Source of the DNA: Pseudarcicella hirudinis
GTDB lineage: Bacteria > Bacteroidota > Bacteroidia > Cytophagales > Spirosomataceae
NCBI RefSeq assembly: GCF_900115665.1
Contig: NZ_FOXH01000014.1
Location: forward strand, 62,001 to 126,000
Length of the DNA: 64,000 nucleotides
Reading direction: 5' to 3'
Shown: in pieces, positions 10,085 to 19,272 of the stretch
Layout: every line of letters begins with the position of its first letter
How positions within the stretch are numbered: position 1 is the first letter of the stretch
Program-made: the position numbers and the translations under genes
Notes under the pieces: generated by a model
What the model was told of the DNA's origin: nothing
Seen by the model: only the letters and a program-made list of their open reading frames with translations
Databases searched by the model: none

Positions 10085-10104
10085 AACCTCATGGCGGTGA
10101 GGTT
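10085..10104. terminator. Terminator between uvrA and the convergent small gene
   Basis: A 7-bp stem (AACCTCA with TGAGGTT) with a 6-nt loop, 30 bp after the uvrA stop and 10 bp after the minus-strand 10114-10350 stop. T-rich flanks follow on both strands (TTTTTG on minus, GTTTTT a few bases away on plus), so it may serve both. Confidence 0.6.
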
Positions 10105-10113
10105 ATAAAGTTT

Positions 10114-10350
10114 TTAAGCTACTTGTACTCCATGGCGGGCATTTTCCTTCTTATTTGCGCTTTTTTTACCCGTAGGCTGGCGTTGCACAATTTCGAAGTG
10201 AGAGATACTTTTAAAAAGACCTGTTTTTATTCGCTTTCGCAAAGCATCAGTCTCTGTTTTGTAGGTGTTATGCCCTCGCAATAATTCTTCAGCAATCTCT
10301 GCTGCCACCCAATCAACGGATTCAGCGGTTAGAGTGATGGGGTTTTTCAT
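10114..10350 (-). CDS. Small basic hypothetical protein
   Basis: A 78-residue protein: an acidic/hydrophobic N-terminal half (SVDWVAAEIAEELLRGH), a middle segment (DALRKRIKTGLFKSISHFEIVQR) and a Lys/Asn-rich tail (TGKKSANKKENARHG). No known family was recognised. Reasons to accept it: sound amino-acid composition, a convergent terminator just behind it and a divergent promoter-sized gap of about 155 bp to the MFS gene. The helical N-terminus and basic tail would suit a nucleic-acid or ribosome-associated protein, but that is a guess. Confidence 0.5.
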   Translation of the reverse strand: MKNPITLTAESVDWVAAEIAEELLRGHNTYKTETDALRKRIKTGLFKSISHFEIVQRQPTGKKSANKKENARHGVQVA

Positions 10351-10505
10351 TGTATTTCAGTGTGTGTGGTTATGCTTGCAATTTTAATTCGTGACGCAAT
10401 GACACAAGTAATCAACTTGTAGTCAAACCGTTAACATGCCACAAATTAACAAATAAATAATTGTTTTCATTACAATTATCGGAATATTTCTCTTACCCTT
10501 TTTCT

Positions 10506-11702
10506 GTGATTCAGGCATTTTCATTATATCGTCAATCATTTAACGGACTTTCAAGGTCGGTCTGGTTACTCTCGCTGGTGATGTTCATCAACCGTTGCGG
10601 GACGATGGTTTTGCCTTTTCTAACCCTTTACCTAACTCAGAAACTGCATTTCAGTGTCGCCGATGCCGGAATCGTTATGGGTGTTTATGGTTCGGGGGCG
10701 CTTTTAGGGACTTTTCTGGGAGGAAAGCTTTCTGACCGTATCGGTTTTTACAGAATTCAGGTAGCGGCTTTACTTTTGGCAGGGGTATTTCTCCTGATTC
10801 TGATGCATCTTACCTCTTTCTGGGCAATATGCGCAGGTGTTTTTTGCTTTACTACCTTAGGAGATTCCTTCAGACCTGCCAATGCTGCTGCCATTGCTTT
10901 TTTCAGTACAGCCGAAAACCGGACAAGAGCTTATTCTCTCAATCGGCTGGCTATCAATCTGGGCTGGTCTATCGGAGGCGGATTGGGAGGTTTTCTTGCA
11001 GCAATAGATTATGAATGGCTTTTCTGGGCAGATGGAATTACCTGTATTTTAGCAGGTATCGCATTAAGTATTCTGATTAAAGATCCGCATAGTCAAAAAC
11101 CTGCAAAAAATCAGGAAAATCTGCACCATGAACCTCTTGCTTCGCCTTACAGGGACAGGAAATATCTTAGATTTGCCTTTTTTACAACTCTTTTTGCCAT
11201 TTCCTTTTTCCAGCTTTTTTCTATGGAACCTCTTTATTTTAAACAGGTTCACCATATCTCAGAAGCCGGAATCGGAGCAATGATGACTATAAACGGGTTA
11301 ATGATCGCCTGTATGGAAATGATACTGGTAACTCAGCTTGAGAAACGCCTTCATAAGCTGTCAATCATTGGTTACGGCATGATCCTTACCACAGCTTCTT
11401 TTCTGGTTTTCAATATCTGGGAAGGTGTATGGGTAGTCTGGCTCTCTATTATTCTGAATACTTTAGGTGAAATGTTCGCCATGCCATTTATGCAATCTGT
11501 TGCCGTAGAACGATCAAATGAGCAAAACAGAGGGCAATATCTGGCATTATATTCTATGTGTTATTCAATTGCACAGATTTCTGCCCCAACAATCGGCTCC
11601 CAGATTGTTCAGCATTTCAGTTTTACCATACTGTGGTATGTAATGGCTGGTTTCTGTATGACTTCCTATGTCGGATTCAGGTTTCTGAAAAGGAGATTTT
11701 AG
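10506..11702 (+). CDS. MFS transporter
   Basis: About 398 residues from a GTG at 10506 (MIQAFSLYRQSFNGLSRSVWLLSLV); an in-frame TTG at 10461 would add 15 residues but lies inside an inverted repeat (TAATTGT...ACAATTA, 10458-10478). Twelve hydrophobic segments are visible. The MFS motif between helices 2 and 3 is GGKLSDRIGFYRIQ. A central cytoplasmic loop (DPHSQKPAKNQENLHHE) separates two six-helix halves. INRCGTMVLPF near the start resembles the drug:H+ antiporter-like group of Bacteroidota MFS proteins, so efflux of a small molecule is plausible. The substrate is unknown. The gene stands alone and ends in a terminator shared with the convergent lipoprotein gene. Confidence 0.88.
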   Translation: MIQAFSLYRQSFNGLSRSVWLLSLVMFINRCGTMVLPFLTLYLTQKLHFSVADAGIVMGVYGSGALLGTFLGGKLSDRIGFYRIQVAALLLAGVFLLILMHLTSFWAICAGVFCFTTLGDSFRPANAAAIAFFSTAENRTRAYSLNRLAINLGWSIGGGLGGFLAAIDYEWLFWADGITCILAGIALSILIKDPHSQKPAKNQENLHHEPLASPYRDRKYLRFAFFTTLFAISFFQLFSMEPLYFKQVHHISEAGIGAMMTINGLMIACMEMILVTQLEKRLHKLSIIGYGMILTTASFLVFNIWEGVWVVWLSIILNTLGEMFAMPFMQSVAVERSNEQNRGQYLALYSMCYSIAQISAPTIGSQIVQHFSFTILWYVMAGFCMTSYVGFRFLKRRF

Positions 11703-11728
11703 CAGTTTTTTGTAAAAAACTGCCTTTT
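11702..11728. terminator. Bidirectional terminator between convergent genes
   Basis: A 10-bp stem (11702-11711 GCAGTTTTTT with 11714-11723) followed by CTTTTT on the plus strand; the A/T-rich stem also gives T runs on the minus strand. It overlaps the end of the MFS gene and abuts the stop codon of the FG-GAP gene. Confidence 0.7.
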
Positions 11729-14700
11729 TACCTCATTCTTAAACTTTGCAGGGCTGCATTATTTTTCGAAATAACGATCATCGTTTGTCCGTTTCTGTTG
11801 TTAATTTTGATCACATCTCTGACATCTCCGTTAACATAAAGTCCGGTTTCCTGTCTTGAAGCCGGTTTAAAATTCCCTTTGCCATCTCCTAAAAGCAGAA
11901 CACCCAGACTGGCATCGCAACGCCCCAGCTGAACTTTGAAGGTATTACAATTTCCTACCAGCAAAATATCTTCCTTCTGGTCTTTATTGAAATCCCCTGA
12001 CAGGATTCCCTGATTCATCGAGAATTGTGCTTCCAGCGGTAAAACATGCGTTTTGAATTTCCCTTTACCGAGGTTTTCGAGGTAAATACTTTGAAGTGTA
12101 TGAACGCTGAGCTGATTAGCCTTACGAAGTTCGCTGCCTGTAAAAATATCTTCAATTGTCGCATCTGCATAATCAGAATACCTGACGAAACGTTTCTTTA
12201 AGCCTACTAACTGGTCAAGCATTTCATCTCTTGAGGCAATAGGATAGCTTTTTCCCTGAATATAATGGCAAATGATCGGATCAATTCTTCCGTCATCATT
12301 AAAATCAGAAACATACATCACTAACGGCTCATTTTCAGAAGCCTGCAAATAGGAGTTTTGTCCCGCATTTCCCAAAACAAAATCTGTGTCACCATCTTTA
12401 TCAAAATCATTTGCCAGCACGGAGGTCCACATACCTCCTGTTTTTTCGAGTCCTGCCTGATTTGAGATGTCAGTTAATTTACCATGATTATTCTTAAAAA
12501 TCCTGACAGGCATCCAATCTCCGACTACGATTAAATCAATCCATCCGTCACCATCTGCATCACTCCAAACCGCATCTGTAACCATACCTGCGTTAGTCAG
12601 CTCCGGACAAACTAATTTTGTTGCATTGATAAATTTAGCTTCCTTTCCTTTGATGGTTTCATTTCTCAGCAACATGCTTTCTGAAGCAACAGGGAATTTC
12701 CCGGCGACCGCTCTTCCGCCTACAAACAAATCAAGGTCACCGTCTTTATCAAAATCACAGGCTTTTACACAACTTCCGTTGTTATGTTCCACAGGTAATC
12801 CATTCAAACTTTTTGTAAAATTGCCCTTGCTATCGTTCAGATAAAGGTGATCCTGCAATTGAGGAGAACCCGGCTGCCATTCATTACTGCCACTTACAAC
12901 ATACAAATCCTGGTCACCGTCACCATCTGCGTCGAAGAATAAAGTACCGATATTTTCACTCTCCTTATCAGCTTCCCAGGGCTGGGATTTTGAAGCACTG
13001 AACCTTCCGTCATTCTGCTGAAGATATAATTTACCAGACTGATAAATTGCACCTCCCACGAAGATGTCTTCCAGACCATCTCCATTCACATCAGCTTTGG
13101 TAAGTTTGGGACCTTGTCTCGACAACTGATATGGAATCAATGGTTCGCCCTTAAAATCAACAAAAAGGTCTTCTTTATGCACAAAATCCAGTCCTGTGTT
13201 TTGAGAAATATCTTCAAAAAGCTGGTTTTGTACAGGTTTTGTATTCAAAACAGGCATTTTTGCCATTTTTTGGTCAAAAACCAGGGTTGTATTCGCTTTG
13301 ATCTGATTAAGTACCTGCTCCTTCCCATCCGGCCAGACAACTTTTACCTGTCTGATCAGATTCTGTTTACCTAAACCAAAATTAAGTACATTTTCTACAG
13401 AAGACTGAAAGCCACGAACGGGGATAGCTTCCTGATACTGTTTTGAATTTCCAAGATCAAGATATACTTTAGCTCCGGTACCAAATCTGTTTTTACCCGT
13501 TCCGTTTAGTTTTATTTTCAGGAATTTATTACCTGTCAGCTTCTCAGCATTATTGCGGTAAATCGTTGCCTTTTCATTGATGTTGCTCGTTATTAAATCA
13601 AGATCACCGTCATTATCCAAATCAGCATAAGCAGCTCCGGTACTTATATTCTCATCATTTAGCCCCCAGTCTTCAGTAGTATTCTGAAAAGTAAGATTTC
13701 CTTTATTTCTGAAAATATAATTAGGAACCTTTTCTGAAGAGAGCTGTTTAATTAATTCGCTTACGGGAAAATTCTTCTCATAAGCCTCCGGGGTTGAAAG
13801 ATCTAATCCTGAAGCCTGGGCTTTTACCCTCGCATCAGGAACATCATATTTGACGAAATCCTGATTAGTAAAGTCTTTCATAATCCCGTTGGTAATGTAC
13901 AGATCTTTCAGACCATCGTTATCATAATCCGCCAGTAAAGCCGACCAGCTCCAGTCGGTAGCAGAAATACCAGCAAGCTGCCCTATTTCACTGAAAACAG
14001 GTATGCCTTCTTTTGTGATACCTCTGTTCAATTGCAGCATATTCCGCATATTCTGGTGATGGTAACCACTATCTACCATCATCTGATAACGGTCAAACTC
14101 ATCTGGCCCTTTTAGCATTTTCTGCCTGCGGTTGCCTTCCGGAAGCATATCCAGAGAAATAAGATCCGGCATCAGGTCATTGTTATAATCCGCCAGATCT
14201 GTACCCATTGTATTACGGGAAATATGTCCGAAAGCTTTCTTGGCAACTTCTGTAAAAGTGCCGTTTTTATTATTCAGGTATAAAAAATCCTGTTCTTCAT
14301 AATCATTGGTTACATACATATCCGGATATCCGTCTCCGTTGATATCTCCCACGCTTACATTCAGACTGAAATTATTAGCTCCCCCGAAAATTCCGGCTTT
14401 TTCGCTGACATCCTCAAAATGTCCTTCATTGTTACGATAAAGACGGTTGCTGAAAAAAGGATGACGCTTACTGCGGAGTCGGGTGGTATTGAAAAAAGGG
14501 TTAAAAAACATGTCGGCATGGTTTACCATAAACATGTCCAGATCACCGTCCAGATCATAGTCAAAAAATGAAACCTGTGTAGTAAAAGCACCTTCTCCGT
14601 CCAGACCATATTCTTTGGCTCTTTCGGTAAAAGTCGGAACTCCTCCTTTTTCTTTTACGCCATTATTGATAAACAACTGATTGGCACGTTGCTCTTTTTC

Positions 14701-15129
14701 CATTTTTCCGGAATAACAAACATAAATATCAAGCCAGCCGTCACCATTCACATCAGCCATACAAACCCCTGTTTTCCAGTTTGGCCGGCCAGCCACTCCA
14801 GCCTTTCCGGTAATATCCTCAAACGCCAGATTCCCTTTATTCAGATATAGTTTATTCTCTACCTGATTTCCTGTAAAATACAAATCCGGCAAACCGTCAT
14901 TATTAATATCCCCTACTCCTACTCCGCCACCATTGTAGAAATATTCATATTTCATAATATTGTTCTGGTGAGTTTCGGTAAGCGTGTTTTCGAAATCAAT
15001 ATGAGTCCGGTCAGTCTCCAGCCTGGAAAAGAGTTTATCTTTTTTCTGACATTCTGTGAAAAGTAAAAGAAAAGGCAAAAAGAGGGCACTCAAAAAAAAC
15101 TTATCTGGAGCTGTAAATCCGTTTTTCAT
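11728..15129 (-). CDS. FG-GAP/VCBS-repeat lipoprotein with ASPIC/UnbV domain (CRTAC1-like)
   Basis: About 1133 residues from the ATG at 15129; an ATG at 15153 would only add eight polar residues before the signal peptide. The signal ends LLLFTEC, a Bacteroidota-type lipobox, so it is probably a surface lipoprotein. At least a dozen Asp-rich Ca-binding FG-GAP/VCBS repeats follow (DINNDGLPDLYF, DVNGDGWLDIYV, DYDLDGDLDMFM, DFDKDGDTDFVLG and others), building one or two beta-propellers. Near residues 560-640 is an ASPIC/UnbV segment (FGTGAKVYL...VKVVWPDG). Such proteins are abundant in Bacteroidota and usually sit beside SusC/SusD pairs, where they are thought to bind glycans or surfaces. Here it stands alone. 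Confidence 0.9.
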   Translation of the reverse strand: MKNGFTAPDKFFLSALFLPFLLLFTECQKKDKLFSRLETDRTHIDFENTLTETHQNNIMKYEYFYNGGGVGVGDINNDGLPDLYFTGNQVENKLYLNKGNLAFEDITGKAGVAGRPNWKTGVCMADVNGDGWLDIYVCYSGKMEKEQRANQLFINNGVKEKGGVPTFTERAKEYGLDGEGAFTTQVSFFDYDLDGDLDMFMVNHADMFFNPFFNTTRLRSKRHPFFSNRLYRNNEGHFEDVSEKAGIFGGANNFSLNVSVGDINGDGYPDMYVTNDYEEQDFLYLNNKNGTFTEVAKKAFGHISRNTMGTDLADYNNDLMPDLISLDMLPEGNRRQKMLKGPDEFDRYQMMVDSGYHHQNMRNMLQLNRGITKEGIPVFSEIGQLAGISATDWSWSALLADYDNDGLKDLYITNGIMKDFTNQDFVKYDVPDARVKAQASGLDLSTPEAYEKNFPVSELIKQLSSEKVPNYIFRNKGNLTFQNTTEDWGLNDENISTGAAYADLDNDGDLDLITSNINEKATIYRNNAEKLTGNKFLKIKLNGTGKNRFGTGAKVYLDLGNSKQYQEAIPVRGFQSSVENVLNFGLGKQNLIRQVKVVWPDGKEQVLNQIKANTTLVFDQKMAKMPVLNTKPVQNQLFEDISQNTGLDFVHKEDLFVDFKGEPLIPYQLSRQGPKLTKADVNGDGLEDIFVGGAIYQSGKLYLQQNDGRFSASKSQPWEADKESENIGTLFFDADGDGDQDLYVVSGSNEWQPGSPQLQDHLYLNDSKGNFTKSLNGLPVEHNNGSCVKACDFDKDGDLDLFVGGRAVAGKFPVASESMLLRNETIKGKEAKFINATKLVCPELTNAGMVTDAVWSDADGDGWIDLIVVGDWMPVRIFKNNHGKLTDISNQAGLEKTGGMWTSVLANDFDKDGDTDFVLGNAGQNSYLQASENEPLVMYVSDFNDDGRIDPIICHYIQGKSYPIASRDEMLDQLVGLKKRFVRYSDYADATIEDIFTGSELRKANQLSVHTLQSIYLENLGKGKFKTHVLPLEAQFSMNQGILSGDFNKDQKEDILLVGNCNTFKVQLGRCDASLGVLLLGDGKGNFKPASRQETGLYVNGDVRDVIKINNRNGQTMIVISKNNAALQSLRMR

Positions 15130-15363
15130 TTTATCTGTACAATGGGGTATCAATTCTGTTACAAGTTAGCTATTTTTAAAAGAATAACAGGAATAATTAT
15201 CTCCGGAAAGCTTTATTGCTAAAGACTTAAAAAGGTTTGAAACGTCTATTTTTGTTTCTTTTTTTCCAAAATCCGGAACGGGAGAAATGAGATGGCAGGG
15301 CATTAACCTATGATATTTTATAACTAAAGTATAACTTTACCAATAAATCCTTAACCATCTAAT

Positions 15364-16593
15364 ATGAAAAAGCGCCACGAGGTATTATTAGTGCTGTCAA
15401 TTCTTTCTCTCATCACTTTTTTAGACAGGATCGCTATTTCCTCAGCCGGAGAACACATTACCAAAGATCTTGGACTTTCAACGGCGCAATGGGGCTGGAT
15501 TTTAGGAATCTTCACACTTTCTTATGGAGCATTCGAAGTACCTTCAGGGCTTTTGGGTGACAAAATCGGCGCAAAGAAAGTACTCATCAGAGTGGTGTTA
15601 TGGTGGTCTGCTTTTACTGTTTTAACAGGTTTTGCCACGGGTTTCTGGTCATTATTCCTTATACGTTTTCTCTTTGGTATCGGAGAAGCCGGAGCTTATC
15701 CCAACATCTCCATTGCTTTAGCAAAATGGTTCCCTTCTACAGAGCGAGGGCGTGCTCAGGCCATAATCTGGGCAGCAAGTCGCCTGGGTGCAGCACTGAC
15801 ACCGTTACTGGTCATTCCCATTCAGCGGAATTTCGGGTGGGAAGTCTCATTCTATGTACTCGGTCTGGCCGGAGCATTATGGGTTATTTTCTGGGCATTC
15901 TGGTATAATGAGGAGCCTGCTCAGGCAAAAGATATTTCTGAGAATGAATTACAGGAAATCCTTTCCAAACGCCAGCTGGATGATCATACTTCCCGGTCGT
16001 TCTTTAGTTTTCTCAAACATAAGAATCTATGGTTATTATTAATCATGTATTTCTGTTATGCTTCCGGGGCTTATTTCTTCCAGGGTTGGCTGCCTAAATA
16101 CCTTCAAAGAGGAAAAGGCTTTTCGGAAGAAGAGCTGAAAATGGTCACTTCCCTCCCGTTTCTGTTTGCAGCGGCAGGCTGCCTTACCGGAGGTTTTCTC
16201 AGTGATAAATGTGTAAATCGTTTTGGAAGAACAACAGGGAGAAGAATTATTCCTGTTGTAGGATTATCCGTATCAGGTATTCTACTGATTGCCTGTGCAT
16301 TAACCGACAACAAAGAAATTGCCTTAATTTTTCTCTCTGTAGGAGGAGCTTTTATGGATTTTACTGCTCCTGTTTCCTGGGCCGTAGCCATGGATATTGG
16401 CGGAAAAAGCAGCGGTACCATTTCAGGTGCCATGAATACAGCCGGACTTACAGGCGCTTATATAACAACAGTCAGTTTCGGTTATCTGGCAACATCGTTC
16501 AACTATAACACACCTGTCTGGCTGATTGGAGGAATGCTCCTTTTCGGAAGTATTTTATGGTTTTGGATTGATGCAGAGAAAAAACTCACCTAA
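15364..16593 (+). CDS. MFS transporter, anion:cation symporter (ACS)-like
   Basis: A 409-residue, 12-helix permease. The family signature is clear: FLDRIAISSAGEHITKDLGL at helix 1, WGWILGIFTLSYGAFEVPSG, GDKIGAKKVL as the loop 2-3 motif, and FGIGEAGAYPNISIALAKWF around helix 4, which is diagnostic of the ACS family (hexuronate, galactonate, glucarate and phthalate transporters). The central loop NEEPAQAKDISENELQEIL is also typical. Uptake of an organic acid such as a hexuronate or aldonate is a reasonable inference, but no catabolic gene is adjacent. It is divergent from the FG-GAP lipoprotein gene and convergent with the amino-acid permease. A weak -7-like TAACTTTA lies at 15332. Confidence 0.88.
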   Translation: MKKRHEVLLVLSILSLITFLDRIAISSAGEHITKDLGLSTAQWGWILGIFTLSYGAFEVPSGLLGDKIGAKKVLIRVVLWWSAFTVLTGFATGFWSLFLIRFLFGIGEAGAYPNISIALAKWFPSTERGRAQAIIWAASRLGAALTPLLVIPIQRNFGWEVSFYVLGLAGALWVIFWAFWYNEEPAQAKDISENELQEILSKRQLDDHTSRSFFSFLKHKNLWLLLIMYFCYASGAYFFQGWLPKYLQRGKGFSEEELKMVTSLPFLFAAAGCLTGGFLSDKCVNRFGRTTGRRIIPVVGLSVSGILLIACALTDNKEIALIFLSVGGAFMDFTAPVSWAVAMDIGGKSSGTISGAMNTAGLTGAYITTVSFGYLATSFNYNTPVWLIGGMLLFGSILWFWIDAEKKLT

Positions 16594-16622
16594 ATACTTC
16601 CCGGAAACCGAAAGCATTTAGG

Positions 16623-17963
16623 TCATATCCCGTTTAACTTCTTTACCCCTCTGTAAATCGGATAGCTTAACAGAAGGAATATTAATGCGAATTTACTGCT
16701 TTGAATATCCTGATAAACGGCTCCGATCAGAAACAGAAAAGAAACTGCCAGCATCAGAATCGGGACAAAAGGATAAGCCCAGACTTTATATGGTCTTGGT
16801 AAATCCGGCTCTTTTTTTCTGAGCATCAGAACGGAAGCAAAACCCGAAGCATAGCTTAATACGAAAAAGAAAGTGGCAATATCTGAAAGCTTTTCACAGG
16901 TATCTTTTCCACTGATAATCAATAAAACAGAGCAAAAAGCTGTCAGTGGCATCGCTACAGAAGGTGTTCCTCCCTTATTTACCTTGGTTCCTGATTTGAT
17001 AAAAAGACCATCTCTGCTCATCGAAAAAATTACGCGCGGGGCAAACATAATCTGGGTATTTACAATTCCTAAAATCGAAAGCATCAGGAAGAAAGTAATG
17101 ATTTTACCGGATTTCTCTCCAAAAATCAGTTTAATAGCATCTGCCGCCGCCAGTTTTGACTGTGCAAGTGTTTCTATTGGCATGATGTAGAGTATTGCCA
17201 GGTTAACCAGCAAGTATATTACCACGATAAGGAATAATCCGCTGATCATTGATTTAGGTAAGTTTTTGGCAGGATCAGTATTTTCTTCCGCAAAATAAGC
17301 CGCAGTATGCCAGCCGTCAAAGGCGTAGAAGATAGATTGTAAAGCTGTAATAAATCCGGCCAGAAGGCCTGCTGAACCTATTTTCCGGGTCGTTTCAACC
17401 ACCTGCTGTCCCTGAACATCTTTTCCGTAAACAAAACATATGATCACAAATGCAAACAAACCCACGGCCTTCAGAAATGACATAACTTCCTGGGATTTTC
17501 CGGCAATGGCTACTCCCATCCAATGAAAAAGCGTCAGTAAAATCAAAATCCCGATCGCCATCCATCTCATAAATGACTCTGCATCAGGTAACAGCAAGGC
17601 AATGTATTCACTCATCGTATAAGCTCCGAAACCCAGGGCAGCAACGGTTCCGAGCCAGCTTGTACTTCCTACGATAAATCCTATATAATCTCCAAAAGCT
17701 CTTTGGGCATATACATACCAGGCTCCGGCCTTCGGAACGGAAATGCCTAATTCAAGGGTACACAAAACACCTAAAAAGGCATACAAACTAACAAGAAGCC
17801 AGGTCATCATAATCAGATAAGGATCTCCTAACTGCGCAGCGATTGGTCCTGGTTTCCTTAAAATCCCTGTTCCGATGGTTCCTCCAATTGTTACTGCAAT
17901 CCCAAAACCTACTCCTAATATTTTAAAAAGCTTATTGTTTGTTGAAGTCGAAGTGTTTGTCAT
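16623..17963 (-). CDS. APC-family amino-acid permease
   Basis: A 446-residue inner-membrane permease with about 12 hydrophobic segments. Helix 1 carries the unwound substrate-binding motif GGTIGTGIL at about 27-35, diagnostic of the amino acid-polyamine-organocation superfamily. Further family stretches are ELGISVPKAGAWYVYAQRAFGD and FYAFDGWHTAAYFAEE (helix 6). Conserved features fit amino-acid uptake or exchange driven by H+ or antiport; the sequence resembles L-type or YfnA-like members rather than GABA permeases, but specificity is unknown. It lies 30 bp from the convergent MFS gene and 75 bp downstream of the DoxX-like gene on the same strand. Confidence 0.93.
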   Translation of the reverse strand: MTNTSTSTNNKLFKILGVGFGIAVTIGGTIGTGILRKPGPIAAQLGDPYLIMMTWLLVSLYAFLGVLCTLELGISVPKAGAWYVYAQRAFGDYIGFIVGSTSWLGTVAALGFGAYTMSEYIALLLPDAESFMRWMAIGILILLTLFHWMGVAIAGKSQEVMSFLKAVGLFAFVIICFVYGKDVQGQQVVETTRKIGSAGLLAGFITALQSIFYAFDGWHTAAYFAEENTDPAKNLPKSMISGLFLIVVIYLLVNLAILYIMPIETLAQSKLAAADAIKLIFGEKSGKIITFFLMLSILGIVNTQIMFAPRVIFSMSRDGLFIKSGTKVNKGGTPSVAMPLTAFCSVLLIISGKDTCEKLSDIATFFFVLSYASGFASVLMLRKKEPDLPRPYKVWAYPFVPILMLAVSFLFLIGAVYQDIQSSKFALIFLLLSYPIYRGVKKLNGI

Positions 17964-18038
17964 TCCTGAATCTTTTCTTGAAAATGAAATCTGAGAAACT
18001 AAATAAGAAGATTTCTGATGGAAAATCTCCCGGTCATT

Positions 18039-18395
18039 CTAATGTTTAAAAGTATATTGATAAGCCCACCATATTAACAGGCCTTGCAAGGGTAACCGGA
18101 GATAAAGCAGCCATTCCGGGATTTTGGTAAATTTTCCACTGGTCAGCATATAGACATTCGCCGGAAAAACGGCAATCAATAAGGCAATCACACCCCAGGC
18201 AGCCCAGATTCGGGTTTGCGGAAAAAATAAAGCAAGGCCGAGTACTACTTCAGCAACGCCGCTCCAGAAAACAAGCGCGTCATGAAAAGGCAGATAAGGA
18301 GGCATAATGGCTTTATATACGCGGGGATTTCTGAAGTGATATAGTCCGGCAAGAATGTATAATAATGCCATCAGATAAAGGCCGTATTTAAGCAT
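18039..18395 (-). CDS. DoxX-family small membrane protein
   Basis: A 118-residue, four-helix membrane protein. The hallmark is LYILAGLYHFRNPRVYKAIM near 14-31 followed by PPYLPFHDALVFWSGVAEV, which is the DoxX/MauE-like arrangement with a helix-loop containing H, N and P. Further helices are VVLGLALFF, AAWGVIALLIAVFPANVYML and LLYLRLPLQGLLIWWAY. Family members are membrane redox or quinone-related components of unclear function. It lies 75 bp upstream of the amino-acid permease on the same strand and may be co-transcribed with it. The family call is firm, the role unknown. Confidence 0.85.
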   Translation of the reverse strand: MLKYGLYLMALLYILAGLYHFRNPRVYKAIMPPYLPFHDALVFWSGVAEVVLGLALFFPQTRIWAAWGVIALLIAVFPANVYMLTSGKFTKIPEWLLYLRLPLQGLLIWWAYQYTFKH

Positions 18396-19272
18396 AGCTA
18401 AAAGTTTGTATGAAGGTTTTTTCTGTAAGCAAAAACGCTTAAAGTGGTAATTTTTACTTTACATTTTCAACCTGACTATTGCTGAATCCGGTTTATATTA
18501 AAAATTCAGGAGAAAATATCATTAATTGTACAATGTTCTTAAGCCCATTTTTTCTTTCTTCCGAATTAAAGTCAGATTTGATGAGCCTTTAAAATTAAAT
18601 ATACAGATAAAAAAACAAAAACCTGTAAGGATGCCTCACAGGTTTTCGGGAAATATTCTAAATCAATCACTTATATTTTCAATACCATTCAAAAACGGTA
18701 CTGTACTTATTTTAATGTACGTTCCGGGGATTCATTTTCAGGTTAAAATCACAGAAGAGGGCTGAAATAAATTCTATTTCTATCCACAAACCTTATAAAA
18801 TGAGTAGCAATACGGAGTCCTTTTTCGAAATTTTCAATGATTGAAGCACTTCTTTTCCGATTTGCACATCTAAAGTAATGAATTTTACATTCATAGCAAG
18901 AATATGTCTCTTAATAATTAAGGAATTATCAATAATAACCAGTAAAACTATCCTTTTTGTTAAAGAATTATTCACAAACGGATCATCATTCACAGACAAC
19001 CGTGAGTCGGAAGCAGGATATTTCCAGGTTTGTTTTTGCCGGCTGTTACAACTTTTATGGCTCCTGATAATTATTTCCGGATAAAAAATATTAATAGGCC
19101 CAAATGAGGAATTTCATCAATGAAATGACCTAAAATCTCCTTGAAATGCGAAAAATAAATCTAGGTATTTCCTCTTAAAAATCTTTACGAAAAGTATTTT
19201 AAACTTTTTATTATCAAACGGTTAAGATAAAGTTTTTTTTTACGTAAATTAGGTTATTAGAACCTCTTTATC
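18396..19272. other. Gene-poor AT-rich region of 877 bp
   Basis: The largest non-repetitive gap in the window. Three short frames (18526-18765 plus, 18793-18999 minus, 18878-19084 plus) overlap each other or a hairpin and show no family signature, so none is called. The one clear structure is a hairpin at 18618-18646. The region must also contain the promoters of the DoxX-like gene and the aspartyl protease. A decayed gene or an unannotated RNA is possible. Confidence 0.4.
18618..18646. terminator. Orphan terminator-like hairpin
   Basis: AAAACCTGT (18618-18626) pairs with ACAGGTTTT (18638-18646); inside, AGG/CCT pairs continue across one A/C mismatch to a 3-nt ATG loop. The A/T ends give U-tracts in both directions. 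No called gene ends nearby: the closest are DoxX, which starts 223 bp to the left, and the protease, which starts 627 bp to the right. Confidence 0.5.

Noticed and set aside
10461-10505. TTG start for the MFS gene
   Set aside because: It sits inside an inverted repeat and the GTG at 10506 gives an N-terminus close to that of related transporters.
16588-16623. Terminator between the ACS-type transporter and the permease
   Set aside because: An 8-bp stem (ACCTAAAT/ATTTAGGT) exists but has a 20-nt loop and no T-run, and it overlaps both gene ends, so it was not called.
18526-18765. 79-residue plus-strand frame
   Set aside because: It runs through a hairpin and has no recognisable domain; basic, low-complexity composition.
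18793-19084. Two opposite 68-residue frames
   Set aside because: They overlap each other on both strands, neither has a family signature or conserved start context.
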